A DNA stretch of 64,000 nt from Limnoperna fortunei (GCA_944474755.1 OX104119.1:87858896-87922895); one strand, 5' to 3'. Positions 1-12,205 are shown, numbered from the stretch's first letter. Numbers and translations: made by a program. Notes: generated by a model not told the origin, from the sequence alone.

Positions 1-177
1 TCTACTTAAATGTTAATTTCCTCTTGGACAGATACTGTTTACATTCAGTTCACGTTTCCTTTTCCATGTGCATAACTTATACAAACCTACATTTATATGT
101 ACAGATTATACACAAATACTTGAAATAGAGAATGTTGATTCAAATATGTTGATAAATGTTGATTTTATTTTTTCTAG

Positions 178-205
178 ATAAAAGATTATGTACATGTACC
201 AGCAG
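178..205 (+). CDS. TRIM-like gene, candidate 28-nt micro-exon A
   Basis: A pyrimidine-rich tract ending in TTTCTAG lies directly before this 28-nt segment, and GTAAG follows it. Read in frame 0 it gives nine codons (IKDYVHVPA) plus one spare G. That G joins the GG opening micro-exon B to make a glycine codon, so the two segments and the terminal exon form one open frame. Support is the matched splice phases and consensus sites only; there is no transcript. The first exons, which would carry the start codon and any RING domain, are not visible and probably lie left of the window. A chance match is possible for so short an exon. Confidence 0.5.
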
Positions 206-445
206 GTAAGAAATTAAAAAGTAAGGAAGGTGACATATATATTTTAGACAACACATTATCAGAATAGTTTTAGATATATAGATAATTTGCAGACACGAAA
301 CTATTACTTCGTTTGTGTTGATTGCACATACCACAGCCAATAAATTTATTATAATATCAAGTTACATGTATGTCTATCGATGTCTATCGCATACCTTTTA
401 AATACTTTGAAGAATAATAATAATTCTTTGTATTTGTCTTGCCCA

Positions 446-1815
446 ACACCAGAGGGAGTGTCAGGAATGAGGTTAAAATGTCTGGTCTTTACTGTAACAC
501 CAGAGGGAGTGTCAGGAATGGGGTTGATATGTCTGGTCTTTACTGTAACACCAAAGGGAGTGTCAGGAATGAGGTTGAAATGTCTGGTCTTTACTGTAAC
601 ACCAGAGGGAGTGTCAGGAATGAGGTTGAAATGTCTGGTCTTTACTGTAACACCAGAGGGAGTGTCAGGAATGAGGTTGAAATGTCTGGTCTTTACTGTA
701 ACACCAGAGGGAGTGTCAGGAATGAGGTTGAAATGTCTGGTCTTTACTGTAACACCAGAGGGAGTGTCAGGAATGAGGTTGAAATGTCTGGTCTTTACTG
801 TAACACCAGAGGGAGTGTCAGGAATGAGGTTGAAATGTCTGGTCTTTACTGTAACACCAGCGGGAGTGTCAGGAATGAGGTTGAAATGTCTGGTCTATAC
901 TGTAACACCAGAGGGAGTGTCAGGAATGAGGTTGAAATGTCTGGTCTTTACTGTAACACCAGAGGGAGTGTCAGGAATGAGGTTGAAATGTCTGGTCTTT
1001 ACTGTAACACCAGAGGGAGTGTCAGGAATGAGGTTGAAATGTCTGGTCTTTACTGTAACACCAGAGGGAGTGTCAGGAATGAGGTTGAAATGTCTGGTCT
1101 TTACTGTAACACCAGAGGGAGTGTCAGGAATGTGATTGAAATGTCTGGTCTTTACTGTAACACCAGAGGGAGTGTCAGGAATGAGGTTGAAATGTCTGGT
1201 CTTTACTGTAACACCAGAGGGAGTGACAGGAATGAGGTTGAAATGTCTGGTCTTTACTGTAACATCAGAGGAGCATCAGGAATGAGGTTGAAAAGTCTGG
1301 TCTCTACTGTAACACCAGAGGGAGTGTCAGGAATGAGGTTGTAATGTCTGGTCTTTACTGTAACACCAGAGGGAGTGTCAGGAATGAGGTTGAAATGTCT
1401 GGTCTTTACTGTAACATCAGAGGGAGTGTCAGGAATGAGGTTGTCTGGTCTTTACTGTAACACCTGAGGGAGTGTCAGGAATGAGGTTGAAATGTCTGGT
1501 CTCTACTGTAACACCAGAGGGAGTGTCAGGAATGAGGTTGAAATGTCTGGTCTTTACTGTAACACTAGGGGGAGTGTCAGGAATGAGGTTGAAATGTCTG
1601 GTCTCTACTGTAACACCAGAGGGAGTGTCAGGAATGAGGTTGAAATGTCTGGTCTTTACTGTAACACCAGAGGGAGTGTCAGGAATGAGGTTGAAATGTC
1701 TGGTCTTTACTGTAACACCAGAATGAGTGTCAGGAATGAGGTTGAAATGTCTGGTCTTTACTGTAACACCAGAGGGAGTGTCAGGAATGAGGTTGAAATG
1801 TCTGGTCTTTACTGT
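446..1815. repeat. 51-bp minisatellite, about 27 copies
   Basis: Nearly identical 51-bp units run head to tail; the core is ACACCAGAGGGAGTGTCAGG followed by AATGAGGTTGAAATGTCTGG. One shortened unit lies near 1428-1465. Because 51 is divisible by three, long frames stay open on both strands, but they hold only the repeat and I do not call them genes. If the micro-exons are right, the array lies in an intron. The rest of 206-2368 shows nothing but AT-rich sequence and a small hairpin (GGATATC arms) near 2150-2205. Confidence 0.95.
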
Positions 1816-2368
1816 ATAAATTAAAAATAAAAAAATTAAATGGTCCACACAGAACTTATTCAACGATCAAAGAAACAGATAAATCATGTTTCACTGTAAC
1901 CATAAAAATAATGTAAACAAAAAAGATCGAGTTCTGAACAGACAATACACGTATCTTTGGGGAAAAAGAAGAACACAATAATGTCAAAATTGTTTATTAT
2001 AACAAATAAACAATTAAAAACAATTTAATTCATTTATTATCAAACAAAAACATGGTAATACAATGTACAACTGTTGTAGGGGCACCAAAACTGGAACACA
2101 TGTTATTACGTCATCAAAATCAATACTTGACTTCTCGAAATGTCAAATTGGATATCCTGCCTAATGGGATATTTTTTCTTGACAAACTTGATATCCAATT
2201 ACCCGGAGTGTACTATTAACATTGTATACAGCAGCAAATCAATCTGTTGAGGATGAATACAGTTATTGAAATATTGTTCTGAGGCTATCATGGTCCAGAA
2301 ATGAACTTAGTCTAAAAGTTTATTCCTATATTGTTGACAATATTTGACATTTTGTTTGTATTTTACAG

Positions 2369-2396
2369 GGATTCAAGATAGCAGATTTAAACAGAA
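2369..2396 (+). CDS. TRIM-like gene, candidate 28-nt micro-exon B
   Basis: The segment is preceded by TGTATTTTACAG and followed by a perfect donor, GTAAGT. It contributes two bases to the glycine codon shared with micro-exon A, then eight codons (IQDSRFKQ), then AA. The AA pairs with the first G of the terminal exon to give AAG (Lys). The joined frame reads straight into the first B-box cysteine of the next exon. Both splice signals and both phases fit, which makes this the better supported of the two micro-exons. The following intron is about 3 kb. Confidence 0.6.
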
Positions 2397-2526
2397 GTAA
2401 GTAAAGAATTGAAATGCTAAAACAGTACATATCAGGTCTTTTTCATATTTGTCTCAATTTGAGCAATAATGACATTGATTTCCAAACGAAGGTCGGGTCA
2501 AGGTCACATGTAAAAAATGTTAGTAA

Positions 2527-2770
2527 GTGGCCTCGGTGGCCGAGTGGTTAAGGTAGATCACATGGTCTATCAACACTGAGGTTGCAGGTTCGAGTCTCAC
2601 TGCGGGCAGGGTGTACTCGACTCCAATCTTAATTGACAAGGATTGCCAGTTTTCCTACCTAAGCTCGGGGGTTCTCTCGGGGTATTCAGGTTTCCTCCCC
2701 AATAAAAACTGGACACCATGATATAGCTGAAAAGTTGCTGAAAGTGGCATTAAACAACACTCAAACAATC
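2527..2770 (+). mobile_element. tRNA-derived SINE, near full length
   Basis: The head carries an A-box-like TGGCCGAGTGGTTAAGG and a B-box-like GGTTCGAGTC, as in a Ser/Leu-type tRNA. A conserved body follows (GGGTGTACTCGACTCC, then CCCCAATAAAAACTGGACACC), then a tail with GCTGAAAGTGGCATTAAAC and a short CAAA-rich end. The same head, body and tail recur at least six times in this window on both strands, which defines the family. It sits within the putative intron between micro-exon B and the terminal exon. Too diverged and too long to be a tRNA gene. Confidence 0.88.
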
Positions 2771-2879
2771 AAACAATCTTTATGACTTACCATTTTTAGT
2801 CAGTAACAATGAACACATTACAACAAAATGTCAAAATGTATTGTGCATGGACAAGGTCAGTAGTAAATACCTTAGAGGG

Positions 2880-4606
2880 GGTCTAGGACAATTGCACCAC
2901 GGATAACTGTCCCATAATAATTGTTCCCTTATGACAACTGCTTCTTGTACAATTGCCCCTTAATGGCAACTTCCCAACCCTAGACATTTGACCTATATGA
3001 CAACTCCCCGGAGGACAATTGCCCCCTTGTGACAACTGCCCCATGCACAATTGCCCCTTATGCTAACTGACGCTGGAAAATTGCCTCCTTATGACAATTG
3101 TCCCCTTATGACAATTGCCCCCAGAAGAAACTACCCCTGGACAATTGTCCATTTATGACAACTGCCCCTGGATAATTTCCCCTTAATATGACAACTTTCC
3201 CACCCTGGACAATTGACCTTTATGACAAGTCCCCTCCCCCCCCCCCCCCCCCAGGACAATTGCCCCTTATGATAACTGACCCTGGAAAATTGTCTCCTTA
3301 TAATAATTGCCCCCTTATGACAACTGCCCCAAGACAATTGCCCCTTAAGGAACTGCCCCCCTGGACAATTGTCCCCATATGAAAACTGGCCCTGACTATT
3401 GTCCCCTTATGATAACTGCCCGTGGACAAGTGTCCTCTTATGAAAATTGCCTTTTGTGAGGTGGGGTCAGGGACAATTGCACCACGGATAACTGTCCCAT
3501 AACAATTTGCCCCCGGACAATTGTTCCCTTATGATAACTGCTTCCTGTACAATTGCCCCTTTATGGCAATTTCCCCACCCAGGACAATTGCCTCCTTATG
3601 ATAACTGCCCCTGGACAATTACCCCTTATGACAACTGCGCCATGCACAATTGCCCCTTTACCATAACTGCCCCATGGACAATTGCCCTTTATGATAACTA
3701 ACCCTTTAAAATTGCCTCCTAATGGCAATTGTCACCATATGACAACTGGCCCCTGACTATTGTCCACTTATGACAACTTCCCTTGGACAATTGCTCCCTT
3801 ATGGCAATTGCCCATTATGACAGCTCCCCCTGAACAAATTGTCCCCTTATGAAAATTGCCCTTTGGGACAATTAATTGCCCCATTATGACAACTCCCCCA
3901 GGACAACTGCCCCCAGGACAATTGCCCCTTATGACAATTGCCCCTTATGGAAACTGCCCCCTGGACAATTGTCCCCATATGACTACTGGCCCCTGACTAT
4001 TGTCCCATTATGACAAAACTGCCCCTTGACAATTTCCTCCTTATGACTACTCCACCCCCTCCCTGGTAACTGCCCTTGGATAATTACTGCCTTTTGACAA
4101 TTGGCCCTTATGACAGCTCCCCCTGGACAATTGTCCCCTTGTGAAAATAGCCCTTGAGACACTTCCCCCTGCAAGACAAATACCCCCTTGTGACAACTGC
4201 CCCCCAGACAATTGCCTCCTTATGATAACTCCCCTGGTCAACTGCTCCATGCACAATTTCCCCCTTATGACAACTGCCCAAGACAATTGCCCCTTATGGA
4301 AATTGCCCTTTGTGACACTCCTCCCTTTGGAACAATTAATTGCCCCATTATGACAACTCCCCCAGGACTATTGCCCCCTTGTGACAACTCCCCCTGGACA
4401 ATTGCCTCCTTATGATAACTCCCCTGGTCAACTGCCCCATGCACAATTTCCCCCTTATGACAACTGCCCAAGACAATTGCCCCTTATGGAAATTGCCCTT
4501 TGTGACACTCCTCCCTTTGAGACAATTAATTGCCCCATTATGACAACTCCCCCAGGACTATTGCCCCCTTGTGACAACTCCCCCTGAACAATTTTACACT
4601 TATGAC
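2880..4606. repeat. Degenerate ~30-bp CAATTG/CCCC tandem array
   Basis: This is 1.7 kb of loosely repeated GGACAATTGCCCCTTATGAC and GACAACTGCCCC motifs, with many small insertions, deletions and a C-homopolymer near 3235-3252. CAATTG is palindromic and occurs dozens of times. The array is far more diverged than its neighbours, so it is probably old. The short frames within it are artefacts. Confidence 0.9.
4207..4586. repeat. 190-bp higher-order duplication in the CAATTG array
   Basis: About 190 bp beginning GACAATTGCCTCCTTATG at 4207 recurs at 4397 with only a few changes, including the unusual AATTAATTGCCCC block. It is a recent block duplication inside an otherwise degenerate array. Confidence 0.85.
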
Positions 4607-4943
4607 AACTTAGTGGGTGTGACATAGTAAGTACCTCACAGTTGGTCACATGGACTGATTTGTATATAAAACCTGTCCATGTGACTGCCTATAAGGAACA
4701 TAACTGCTGATTTGTTAACTTGACCTCTGTCATTATTACAATCATCCTATTTACAAGTCCCCACTCCTGAGGACGAATTTTTAACATTTTTATGACCCCA
4801 AAAGTTTTGAATATTTAATTATTCAAGTTAGTATAGTGTAATAGATTGATATTAATCATGAAGTCATCTCTGTGTCAGGACTAGAACTATCAACACATGG
4901 AACTAAATATGTTACATTAAATGTTTATTTCATTGTACACTTT

Positions 4944-5203
4944 CATTGTTACTACCACACAAGTTTAAAGATTCAAGTTGTCATCATGTGACCTATTTAA
5001 ATACAGACATTGTTACTACCACACAAGTTTAAAGATTAAAGTTGTCATCATGTGACCTATTTAAATACAGACATTGTTACTACCACACAAGTTTAAAGAT
5101 TCAAGTTGTCATCATGTGACCTGTTTAAATACACACATTGTTACTACCGCACAAGTTTAAAGATTCAAGTTGTCATCACGTGACCTATTTATATACAGAC
5201 ATA
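4944..5203. repeat. 64-bp tandem repeat, four copies
   Basis: Four units start at 4944, 5008, 5072 and 5136, each opening with CATTGTTACTACCACACAAG and closing with a CATGTGACCTATTTAAATAC block. Divergence is low. The array lies in the putative last intron, about 240 bp before the terminal exon. Confidence 0.93.
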
Positions 5204-5439
5204 TTGTTACTGTTATTTTATTATGTTTACTTTATCATGTTTATATAATTGTACACAATAATAGTTTGAATCATTAGGATATTATATTTATATAAATTAA
5301 TTCTAATCTTGAGGTCATCCTTTGATCTATTTAAATGTAGATACACACAACATGATGTTTTGTTTACTTTGTATAATATAAAACTCAATTGTTTTTTATG
5401 TCAGAATTATGATATTACATTTATATAAATCCTTTACAG

Positions 5440-6307
5440 GTGTCATGTCTGTGACAAGGAACCATCTGTATACTGGTGTCATGGCTGTCAGAGATCTATG
5501 TGTCAGGACTGTAACAATCAACACAGGAAATCAACAGATACTAAACATCACATTGTACAACATGTACAGGACATGTATTCACTGGATTATAACTTCAAGG
5601 TCAATGTATACAGGATCAGTGATATAAAGGTGTTACATGATGTGTTAGTTATAGCTGATTATAATGGTAATCAATTAGTAACATGTGATATAACAGGACA
5701 ACAACAACATACCATTCCATTACCTGGTGGACCACGCCGTATAGCTGTAGTAGACAACAACACTGTAGCTGTTACATTACCTACATTATATCCTACTGTA
5801 GTGATAGTAGATGTCAGACAGAGACAAGTTATACAACATACTGATGTAAAGGTGGGGTGTTATGGTATCATGTACAGAGATAACCAGCTGTTTGTAGGCT
5901 GTGATGATAGAACAATAAAGGTAATGAACATGTCAGGGAAGGTAACACGTACAATACCAGTGGGTGTAACACCTTGGTATATCTGTGGTGGTGAGGCAGG
6001 ACGTATCTACTATACTGACTGGGATAAGGTGTACTGTATTGATACAGTGGGGAACACTTTGTTTACATTTACTGATCCTAACATGAGTAGACCACGGGGA
6101 ATTACAACAGATGATGAAGGACATGTACTTGTTATATGTGACAGGTCTAACAATGTACTCAGGATAAGTCCTGATGGTGAACAGAGTCAGGTTATTATTA
6201 CACAGATACCATCATCTAATTGGTATCCATACATATGTTATAATTCACTGTCTAAATCAGTTGTTATTGGTCGTCATGACAATGTTTATGTTTATAAGAA
6301 AGTATAA
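5440..6307 (+). CDS. TRIM-like B-box / NHL-type beta-propeller protein, terminal exon
   Basis: The exon opens after an acceptor (CCTTTACAG) and runs 289 codons to a TAA at 6305-6307. Its first part is a B-box zinc finger: C-x2-C (CHVC), C-x2-C (CHGC), C-x2-C (CQDC), then QH and a KHH pair about nine residues on. There is no obvious long coiled coil. From about residue 60 the protein shows six-bladed-propeller style repeats with VIADYNGNQLV, RRIAVVDNNTVAV, GRIYYTDW and RPRGITTDDEGHVLVI, as in NHL-repeat TRIM relatives. Such proteins usually act as E3 ligases or RNA/protein scaffolds, but no RING is visible, so ligase activity is unproven. An ATG at 5498 gives a shorter frame, but it lies inside the B-box, so the upstream spliced reading is preferred. 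Confidence 0.85.
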
Positions 6308-6516
6308 ATAATCCACATTACAATATATTCTGATTGACACCAGGAAGTGATCATGTAGTTTACATATGTCTGACTTATCTGTTGTTATTGATCACAGGAT
6401 GTAAACAATGTGTATCAATGTATTAAATTACTACATGTAATGTGAACTAAAAAATCATGTCAAATATTGTTAATATGTAAAGAATTAAAGATAATATTAT
6501 GTCTAATGGACTCTTA

Positions 6517-6522
6517 AATAAA
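6517..6522 (+). other. Candidate polyadenylation signal
   Basis: An AATAAA lies about 210 bp after the stop codon of the B-box/NHL gene, in AT-rich sequence typical of a 3' UTR. Other A/T-rich hexamers are nearby, so the choice is tentative. The stretch 6523-7094 is AT-rich with no gene that I can see. Confidence 0.4.
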
Positions 6523-7094
6523 TGTAAAATTTAGTTTGGCAGCTGACATGATGACATGTTTAGAATGATTGAATTGACCTATTGACCTAAATATCTATAA
6601 TTAGACATCTTATATAAATTGTTACTATTTAAAAGTCATGTCGATTTCCATGTATTCTTTGTAATATAATTACTCAGTTAAATCAGTAATGATTGATAAT
6701 TGTAGGACTTCTCCTTGAATGTATTGAATATTATGAATTATGTAAAGAATTATTGAAAGATAATATTCTGTCTAATAATAACATCATGTAAACAATTTAC
6801 ATATTTTTATTTAAATGACAAGGTCAACAGTACATGTATTATATTCACTGTCTTTGTTTTTTTACAATAACAATAATCATGTATTTTACTGTCTATGTGT
6901 ATTAGTGATACCATCTAATAAAAATGATGTCAATTATTTTGTATTCTTTTATAATCAATGTGATTACTCTGTTAAATGGTTTACTTTAAATAAAATGTGT
7001 ACATGAAATGATTAAAATAATTTGTAACTTATTCACAAACATGGTTTTTCTATTATGTTTTTCCAAAGACTAGACTGTGTAAGGTGACAACTGT

Positions 7095-9430
7095 CCCTGT
7101 GGGATGATATATCTCATTGTGAGATGTGTCAGTGTGATGTCATGTGAGATGTGTGGGTGTGATGTCATGTGAGATGTGTCTGTGTGATGTCATGTGAGAT
7201 GTGTCAGTGTGATGTCATATGAGATGTGTCTGTGTGATGTCATGTGAGATGAGTCGGTGTGATGTCATGTGAGATGAGTCGGTGTGATGTCATATGAGAT
7301 GTGATGGTGTGATGTCATGTGAGATGTGTCGGTGTGATGTCATGTGAGATGTGTCGGTGTGATGTCATGTGAGATGTGTCGGTGTGATGTCATGTGAGAT
7401 GTGTTGGTGTGATGTCATGTGAGATGTGTCGGTGTGATGTCATGTGAGATGTGTCGGTGTGATGTCATGTGAGATGTGTCTGTGTGATGTCATGTGAGAT
7501 GAGTCGGTGTGATGTCATGTGAGATGTGATGGTGTGATGTCATGTGAAATGTGTCGGTGTGATGTCATGTGAGATGTGTCGGTGTGATGTCATGTGAGAT
7601 GTGTCACTGTGATGTCATGTGAGATGTGTCTGTGTGATGTCATGTGAGATGTGATGGTGTGATGTCATGTGAGATGTGATGGTGTGATGTCATGTGAGAT
7701 GTGTCGGTGTGATGTCATGTGAGATGTGTCTGTGTGATGTCATGTGAGATGTGATGGTGATGTCATGTGAGATGAGTCGGTGTGATGTCATGTGAGATGA
7801 GTCAGTGTGATGTCATGTGAGATGAGTCGGTGTGATGTCATGTGAGATGTGTCTGTGTGATGTCATGTGAGATGTGCTGGTGTGATGTCATGTGAGATGT
7901 GATGGTGTGATGTCATGTGAGATGTGTCTGTGTGATGTCATGTGAGATGTGTCACTGTGATGTCATGTGAGATGTGTCTGTGTGATGTCATGTGAGATGT
8001 AATGGTGTGATGTCATGCGAGATGTGATGGTGTGATGTCATGTGAGATGTGTCGGTGTGATGTCATGTGAGATGTGTCTGTGTGATGTCATGTGAGATGT
8101 GATGGTGTGATGTCATGTGAGATGAGTCAGTGTGATGTCATGTGAGATGTGTCTGTGTGATGTCATGTGAGTTGTGTCATGTGAGATGTGTCTGTGTGAT
8201 GTCATGTGAGATGTGTCTGTGTGATGTCATGTGAGATGTGTAGGTGTGATGTCATGTGAGATGTGTAGGTGTGATGTCATGTGAGATGTGATGGTGTGAT
8301 GTCATGTGAGATGTGTCGGAGTGATGTCATGTGAGATGTGTCTGAAAATCATGTGGGATGTATCGGTCTGATGTCATGTGAGATGTGTCGGTGGAATGTC
8401 ATGTGAGATGTGTGGGTGTGATGTCATGTGAGATGTGTCGGGATATCATGTCAGATGTGCTGGTGTGCATATGAGATGTGTCGGTGTGATGTCATATGAG
8501 ATGTGTCGGTGTTGTCATGTGAGATGTGTCGGAGTGATGTCATGTGAGATGTGTCTGAAAATCATGTGGGATGTATCGGTCTGATGTCATGTGAGATGTG
8601 TCGGTGGAATGTCATGTGAGATGTGTCGTGTGTGATGTCATGTGAGATGTGTCAGGATATCATGTCAGATGTGCTGGTGTGATTTCATATGAGATGTGTC
8701 GGTGTGATGTCATATGAGATGTGTCGGTGTTGTCATGTGAGATGTGTCGGTGTGATGTCATGTGAGATGTGTCGGTGTGATGTCATGTGAGATGTGTCGG
8801 TGTTGTCATGTGAGATGTGTCGGTGTGATGTCATATGAGATGTGTCGGTGTGATGTCATATGAGATGTGTCTGTGTGATGTCAAGTGAGATGTGTCGGTG
8901 TGATCTCATGTGAGATGTGTCGTCATGATGTCATGTGAGATGTGTCTGCGTGATGTCTTTGAGATGTGTCGGCATGATGTCATGTGAGATGTGTCTGTGA
9001 TGTCATGTGAGATGTTTTTGTGTGATGTCATGAGATGTGTCCGTGAATGTCATGTGAGATGTGTCGGTGTAAAGTCAGGTGAGATGTGATGGTGTGATGT
9101 CATGTGAGATGTGTTGGTGTGATGTCACGTGAGATGTGTCATGATATCATGTGAGATGTGTTGGTGTGATTTCATGTGAGATGTCGGTGTGATGTCATAT
9201 GAGATGTGTCGGTGTGATGTCATGTGAGATGTGTTGGCATGATGTCATGTGAGATGTGTCTGTGATGTCGTGTGAGATGTTTTTGTGTGATGTCTTGAGA
9301 TGTGTCTGTGAATGTCATGTGAGATGTGTCGGTGTAATGTCAGGTGAGATGTGTCTGTGATGTCATATGAGATGTGTCGGTGTGATGTCATGTGAGATAT
9401 GTCGGTGTGATATCATGTGAGATGATATTA
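7095..9430. repeat. 25-bp minisatellite, about 90 copies
   Basis: The unit is GATGTCATGTGAGATGTGTC plus GGTGT, repeated almost without break for 2.3 kb. The left two thirds are very regular. After about 8340 units lose or gain a few bases, and a block of about 180 bp (GTCTGAAAATCATGTGGG) is duplicated near 8340 and 8550. Degenerate echoes continue to about 9660. The unit contains TGATGTCA, one base from a CRE palindrome. Because 25 is not a multiple of three, no long frame arises. Confidence 0.95.
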
Positions 9431-9746
9431 CTCCATGAGACATGTGTCTATGAGATGACATTTTGAAAATACCAGAGCTGAGTGTTTGTGAGAGATGACA
9501 TGTGTCCTTGAGATACGTGTGATGTAAATTATATCTTTTATGTGACTTTTGACTTGGTGAGAGGACATGTGTTAGAGTGAAATGTTTTATGTGCCCTATA
9601 ATATCATGTCACAAGCTTCTATGATATTTGTGAAGTGACATGTGTTTGTGAGAGGTGACTCATCTTCATCATCTTATCAAAACATCTGAAACAAGAATGT
9701 TATTATGGTAGCATAACACAATTCTTGTTAAATGTCCTTGTTGCAG

Positions 9747-9827
9747 GTGATTGGATGCTGGATATTAAACAATGGAGAGTCTATAGGACATCACAATGTG
9801 AAAGTTGTTGGTTTATGGAAGAAATAG
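9747..9827 (+). CDS. Possible terminal coding exon, function unknown
   Basis: A good acceptor (TCCTTGTTGCAG, preceded by a pyrimidine-leaning tract) is followed by 26 open codons and TAG. The peptide reads GCWILNNGESIGHH then NVKVVGLWKK and looks protein-like rather than low complexity. No upstream exon could be assigned, as the preceding 2.3 kb is minisatellite. I do not recognise the family. It may be a chance frame or a fragment of a mobile element. Confidence 0.25.
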   Translation: MIGCWILNNGESIGHHNVKVVGLWKK

Positions 9828-9992
9828 GTATTTCCATGCGTTTCTAGGAAAACAAGTGATGTTCCACTCATTATTTTTTAGGATTTTATTTTTTTCATTC
9901 TGATGAGCTCCACTCACAAAAAGACAAACACATTTATCTTTCATGGAAGATAACCCAGTCTTTCCAAGAAACATATAAGAACCTATAATTGA

Positions 9993-11804
9993 TCAACATA
10001 CAACTGACCACCTAAACAGGTCTAATACTGATTACCATACAACTGACCACATAAACAGGTCTAATACTGATTACCATACTACTGACCATATGAACCTGTC
10101 TAATACTGATTACCATACAAATGACCTTATAAACAGGTCTAATACTGATTACCATACAACTGACCACATAAACAGGTCTAATACAGATTACTATACAACT
10201 GACCAAATAAACAGGTCTAATACTGATTACCATACTACTGACCTCATAAACAGGTCTAATACTGATTACCATACAACTGACCACATAAACAGGTCTAATA
10301 CAGATTACTATACAACCGACCACATAAACAGGTCTTATACTGATTACCATACAACTGACCTCATAAACAGGTCTAATACTGAATACTATACAACTGACCA
10401 CATAAACAGGTCTAATACTGATTACCATACAACTGACCACATAAACAGGTCTAATACTGATTACCATACAACTGACCATATAAACAGGACCAATACTGAT
10501 TACCATCCAACTGACCACATCAACAGGTCTTATACTGATTACCATACAACTGACCACATAAACAGGTCTTATACCGATTATCATACAACTGACCACATAA
10601 ACATGTCTAATACTGATTACCATGCAACTGACCTCATAAACAAGTCTAATAATGATTACCATACAACTGACCACATAAACAGGTCTATTATTGATTAACA
10701 TACAACTGACCACATAAACATGTCTAATACTGATTACCATACAACTGACCAAATAAAAAGGTCTTATACTGATTACCATACAACTGACCACATAAACAGG
10801 TCTAATACTGATTACCATACAACTGACCTCATAAACAGGTCTAATACTGATTACCATACAACTGACCACATAAACAGGTCTAATACTGATTACCATACAA
10901 CTGACCACATAAACAGGTCTAATACTGATTACCTTACAACTGACCACATAAACAGGTCTTATACTGATTACCATACAACTGACCATATAAAGAGGTCTAA
11001 TACTGATTACCATACAACTGACCACATAAACAGGTCTAATACTGATTACCATGCAACTGACCTCATAAACAGGTCTAATAATGATTACCATACAACTGAC
11101 CACATAAACAGGTCTATTATTGATTAACATACAACTGACCACATAAACATGTCTAATACTGATTACCATACAACTGACCACATAAACAGGTATAATACTG
11201 ACTACCAAACAACTGACCTCATAAACAGGTCTTATACTGATTACCATACAACTGACCATATAAACAGGTCTAATACTGATTACAATACAACTGACCACAT
11301 AAACAGGTTTAATACTTATTAATATACAACTGACCAAATAAACAGGTCTAATACTACTACTGACCTCATAAACAGGTCTAAAACTGATTACCATACAACT
11401 GACCACATAAACAGGTCTAATACTGATTACTATACAACTGACCAAATAAACAGGTCTTATACTGATTACCATACAACTGACCTCATAAACAGGTCTAATA
11501 CTGATTACCATACAACTGACCACATAAACAGGTCTAATACTGATTACTATACAACTGACCAAATAAACAGGTCTTATACTGATTACCATACAACTGACCA
11601 CATAAACATGTCTAATACTGATTACCATGCAACTGACCACATAAACAGGTCTAATAGTGATTACCATACAACTGACCACATAAACAGGTCTAATACTGAA
11701 TACCATACAACTGACCTCATAAACAGGTCTTATACTGATTACCATACAACTGACCACATAAACAGGTCTAATACTGATTACCATACAACTGACCACATAA
11801 ACAT
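9993..11804. repeat. 39-bp minisatellite, about 46 copies
   Basis: The unit is CTAATACTGATTACCATACA plus ACTGACCACATAAACAGGT. Variants CTTATACTG, GACCTCATA and GACCAAATA alternate along it. As 39 is thirteen codons, a 659-codon - strand frame and several + strand frames are open; they consist of a 13-residue repeat (VVSCMVISIRPVY on the - strand) and end in a SINE, so I treat them as artefacts. Confidence 0.95.
10600..11160. repeat. Higher-order duplication of 11 units in the 39-bp array
   Basis: A distinctive run of variant units (CATGCAACTGACCTC, then AATAATGATTACC, then ATTATTGATTAACATAC) near 10620-10720 recurs exactly 429 bp later, which is 11 units of 39 bp. A separate three-unit (117-bp) block repeats at 11417 and 11534. 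Both indicate block-wise growth by unequal exchange or replication slippage. Confidence 0.8.
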
Positions 11805-11821
11805 AATAAGCTACTACTGGA

Positions 11822-12043
11822 ACAAAATTGCCGTAATCACAAATAAATGTCTTGACATCATCGAAGTTTTTATTGGGAGAGGAAGTCGGAAACCCGGAGA
11901 AAACCCAAGGCCTTCCTCCGTTCACGAACTGGCAATTCTTGTCAATTAAGATTTTAGACGAGCTCACCAGCAGTGAGACACGAACCCGCAACCTCAGTGT
12001 TGACAGTCACGTGATCAATAGTATATTACCACTTGGCCCCTCG
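11822..12043 (-). mobile_element. tRNA-derived SINE, diverged copy
   Basis: Read on the - strand it has the head (GGGGCCAAGTGGTAATATAC), a B-box-like GGGTTCGTGTCTCACTGC, the body (ATCTTAATTGACAAGAATTG) and CCCAATAAAAACTTC. The standard GCTGAAAGTGGC tail is missing. It abuts the right end of the 39-bp array. Confidence 0.75.
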
Positions 12044-12205
12044 AACTTCGTTGCAGTTGACATAAAGAGTAGATCAAGGACTGCGCAGATCGGGGTCAAA
12101 CAGTAAGCCCAAGTAGTGTAACATGTCTAACTGTGGAAAAGTGTGATAATGAATAAACAAAGACCAGTTTCACGTATGACGCAAACGTCAGGAACCATGT
12201 AACCT

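Noticed and set aside
380..1863. Long frames (up to 301 codons) on both strands
   Set aside because: Open only because the 51-bp repeat unit is 17 codons; no unique protein sequence or splice context.
2527..2610. Possible tRNA(Ser/Leu) gene
   Set aside because: A- and B-box-like motifs are present, but no proper acceptor stem could be formed and a SINE body and tail follow; the same unit recurs dispersed through the window.
7095..9430. CRISPR-like array
   Set aside because: Units are contiguous with no unique spacers, and the DNA is eukaryotic; it is a minisatellite.
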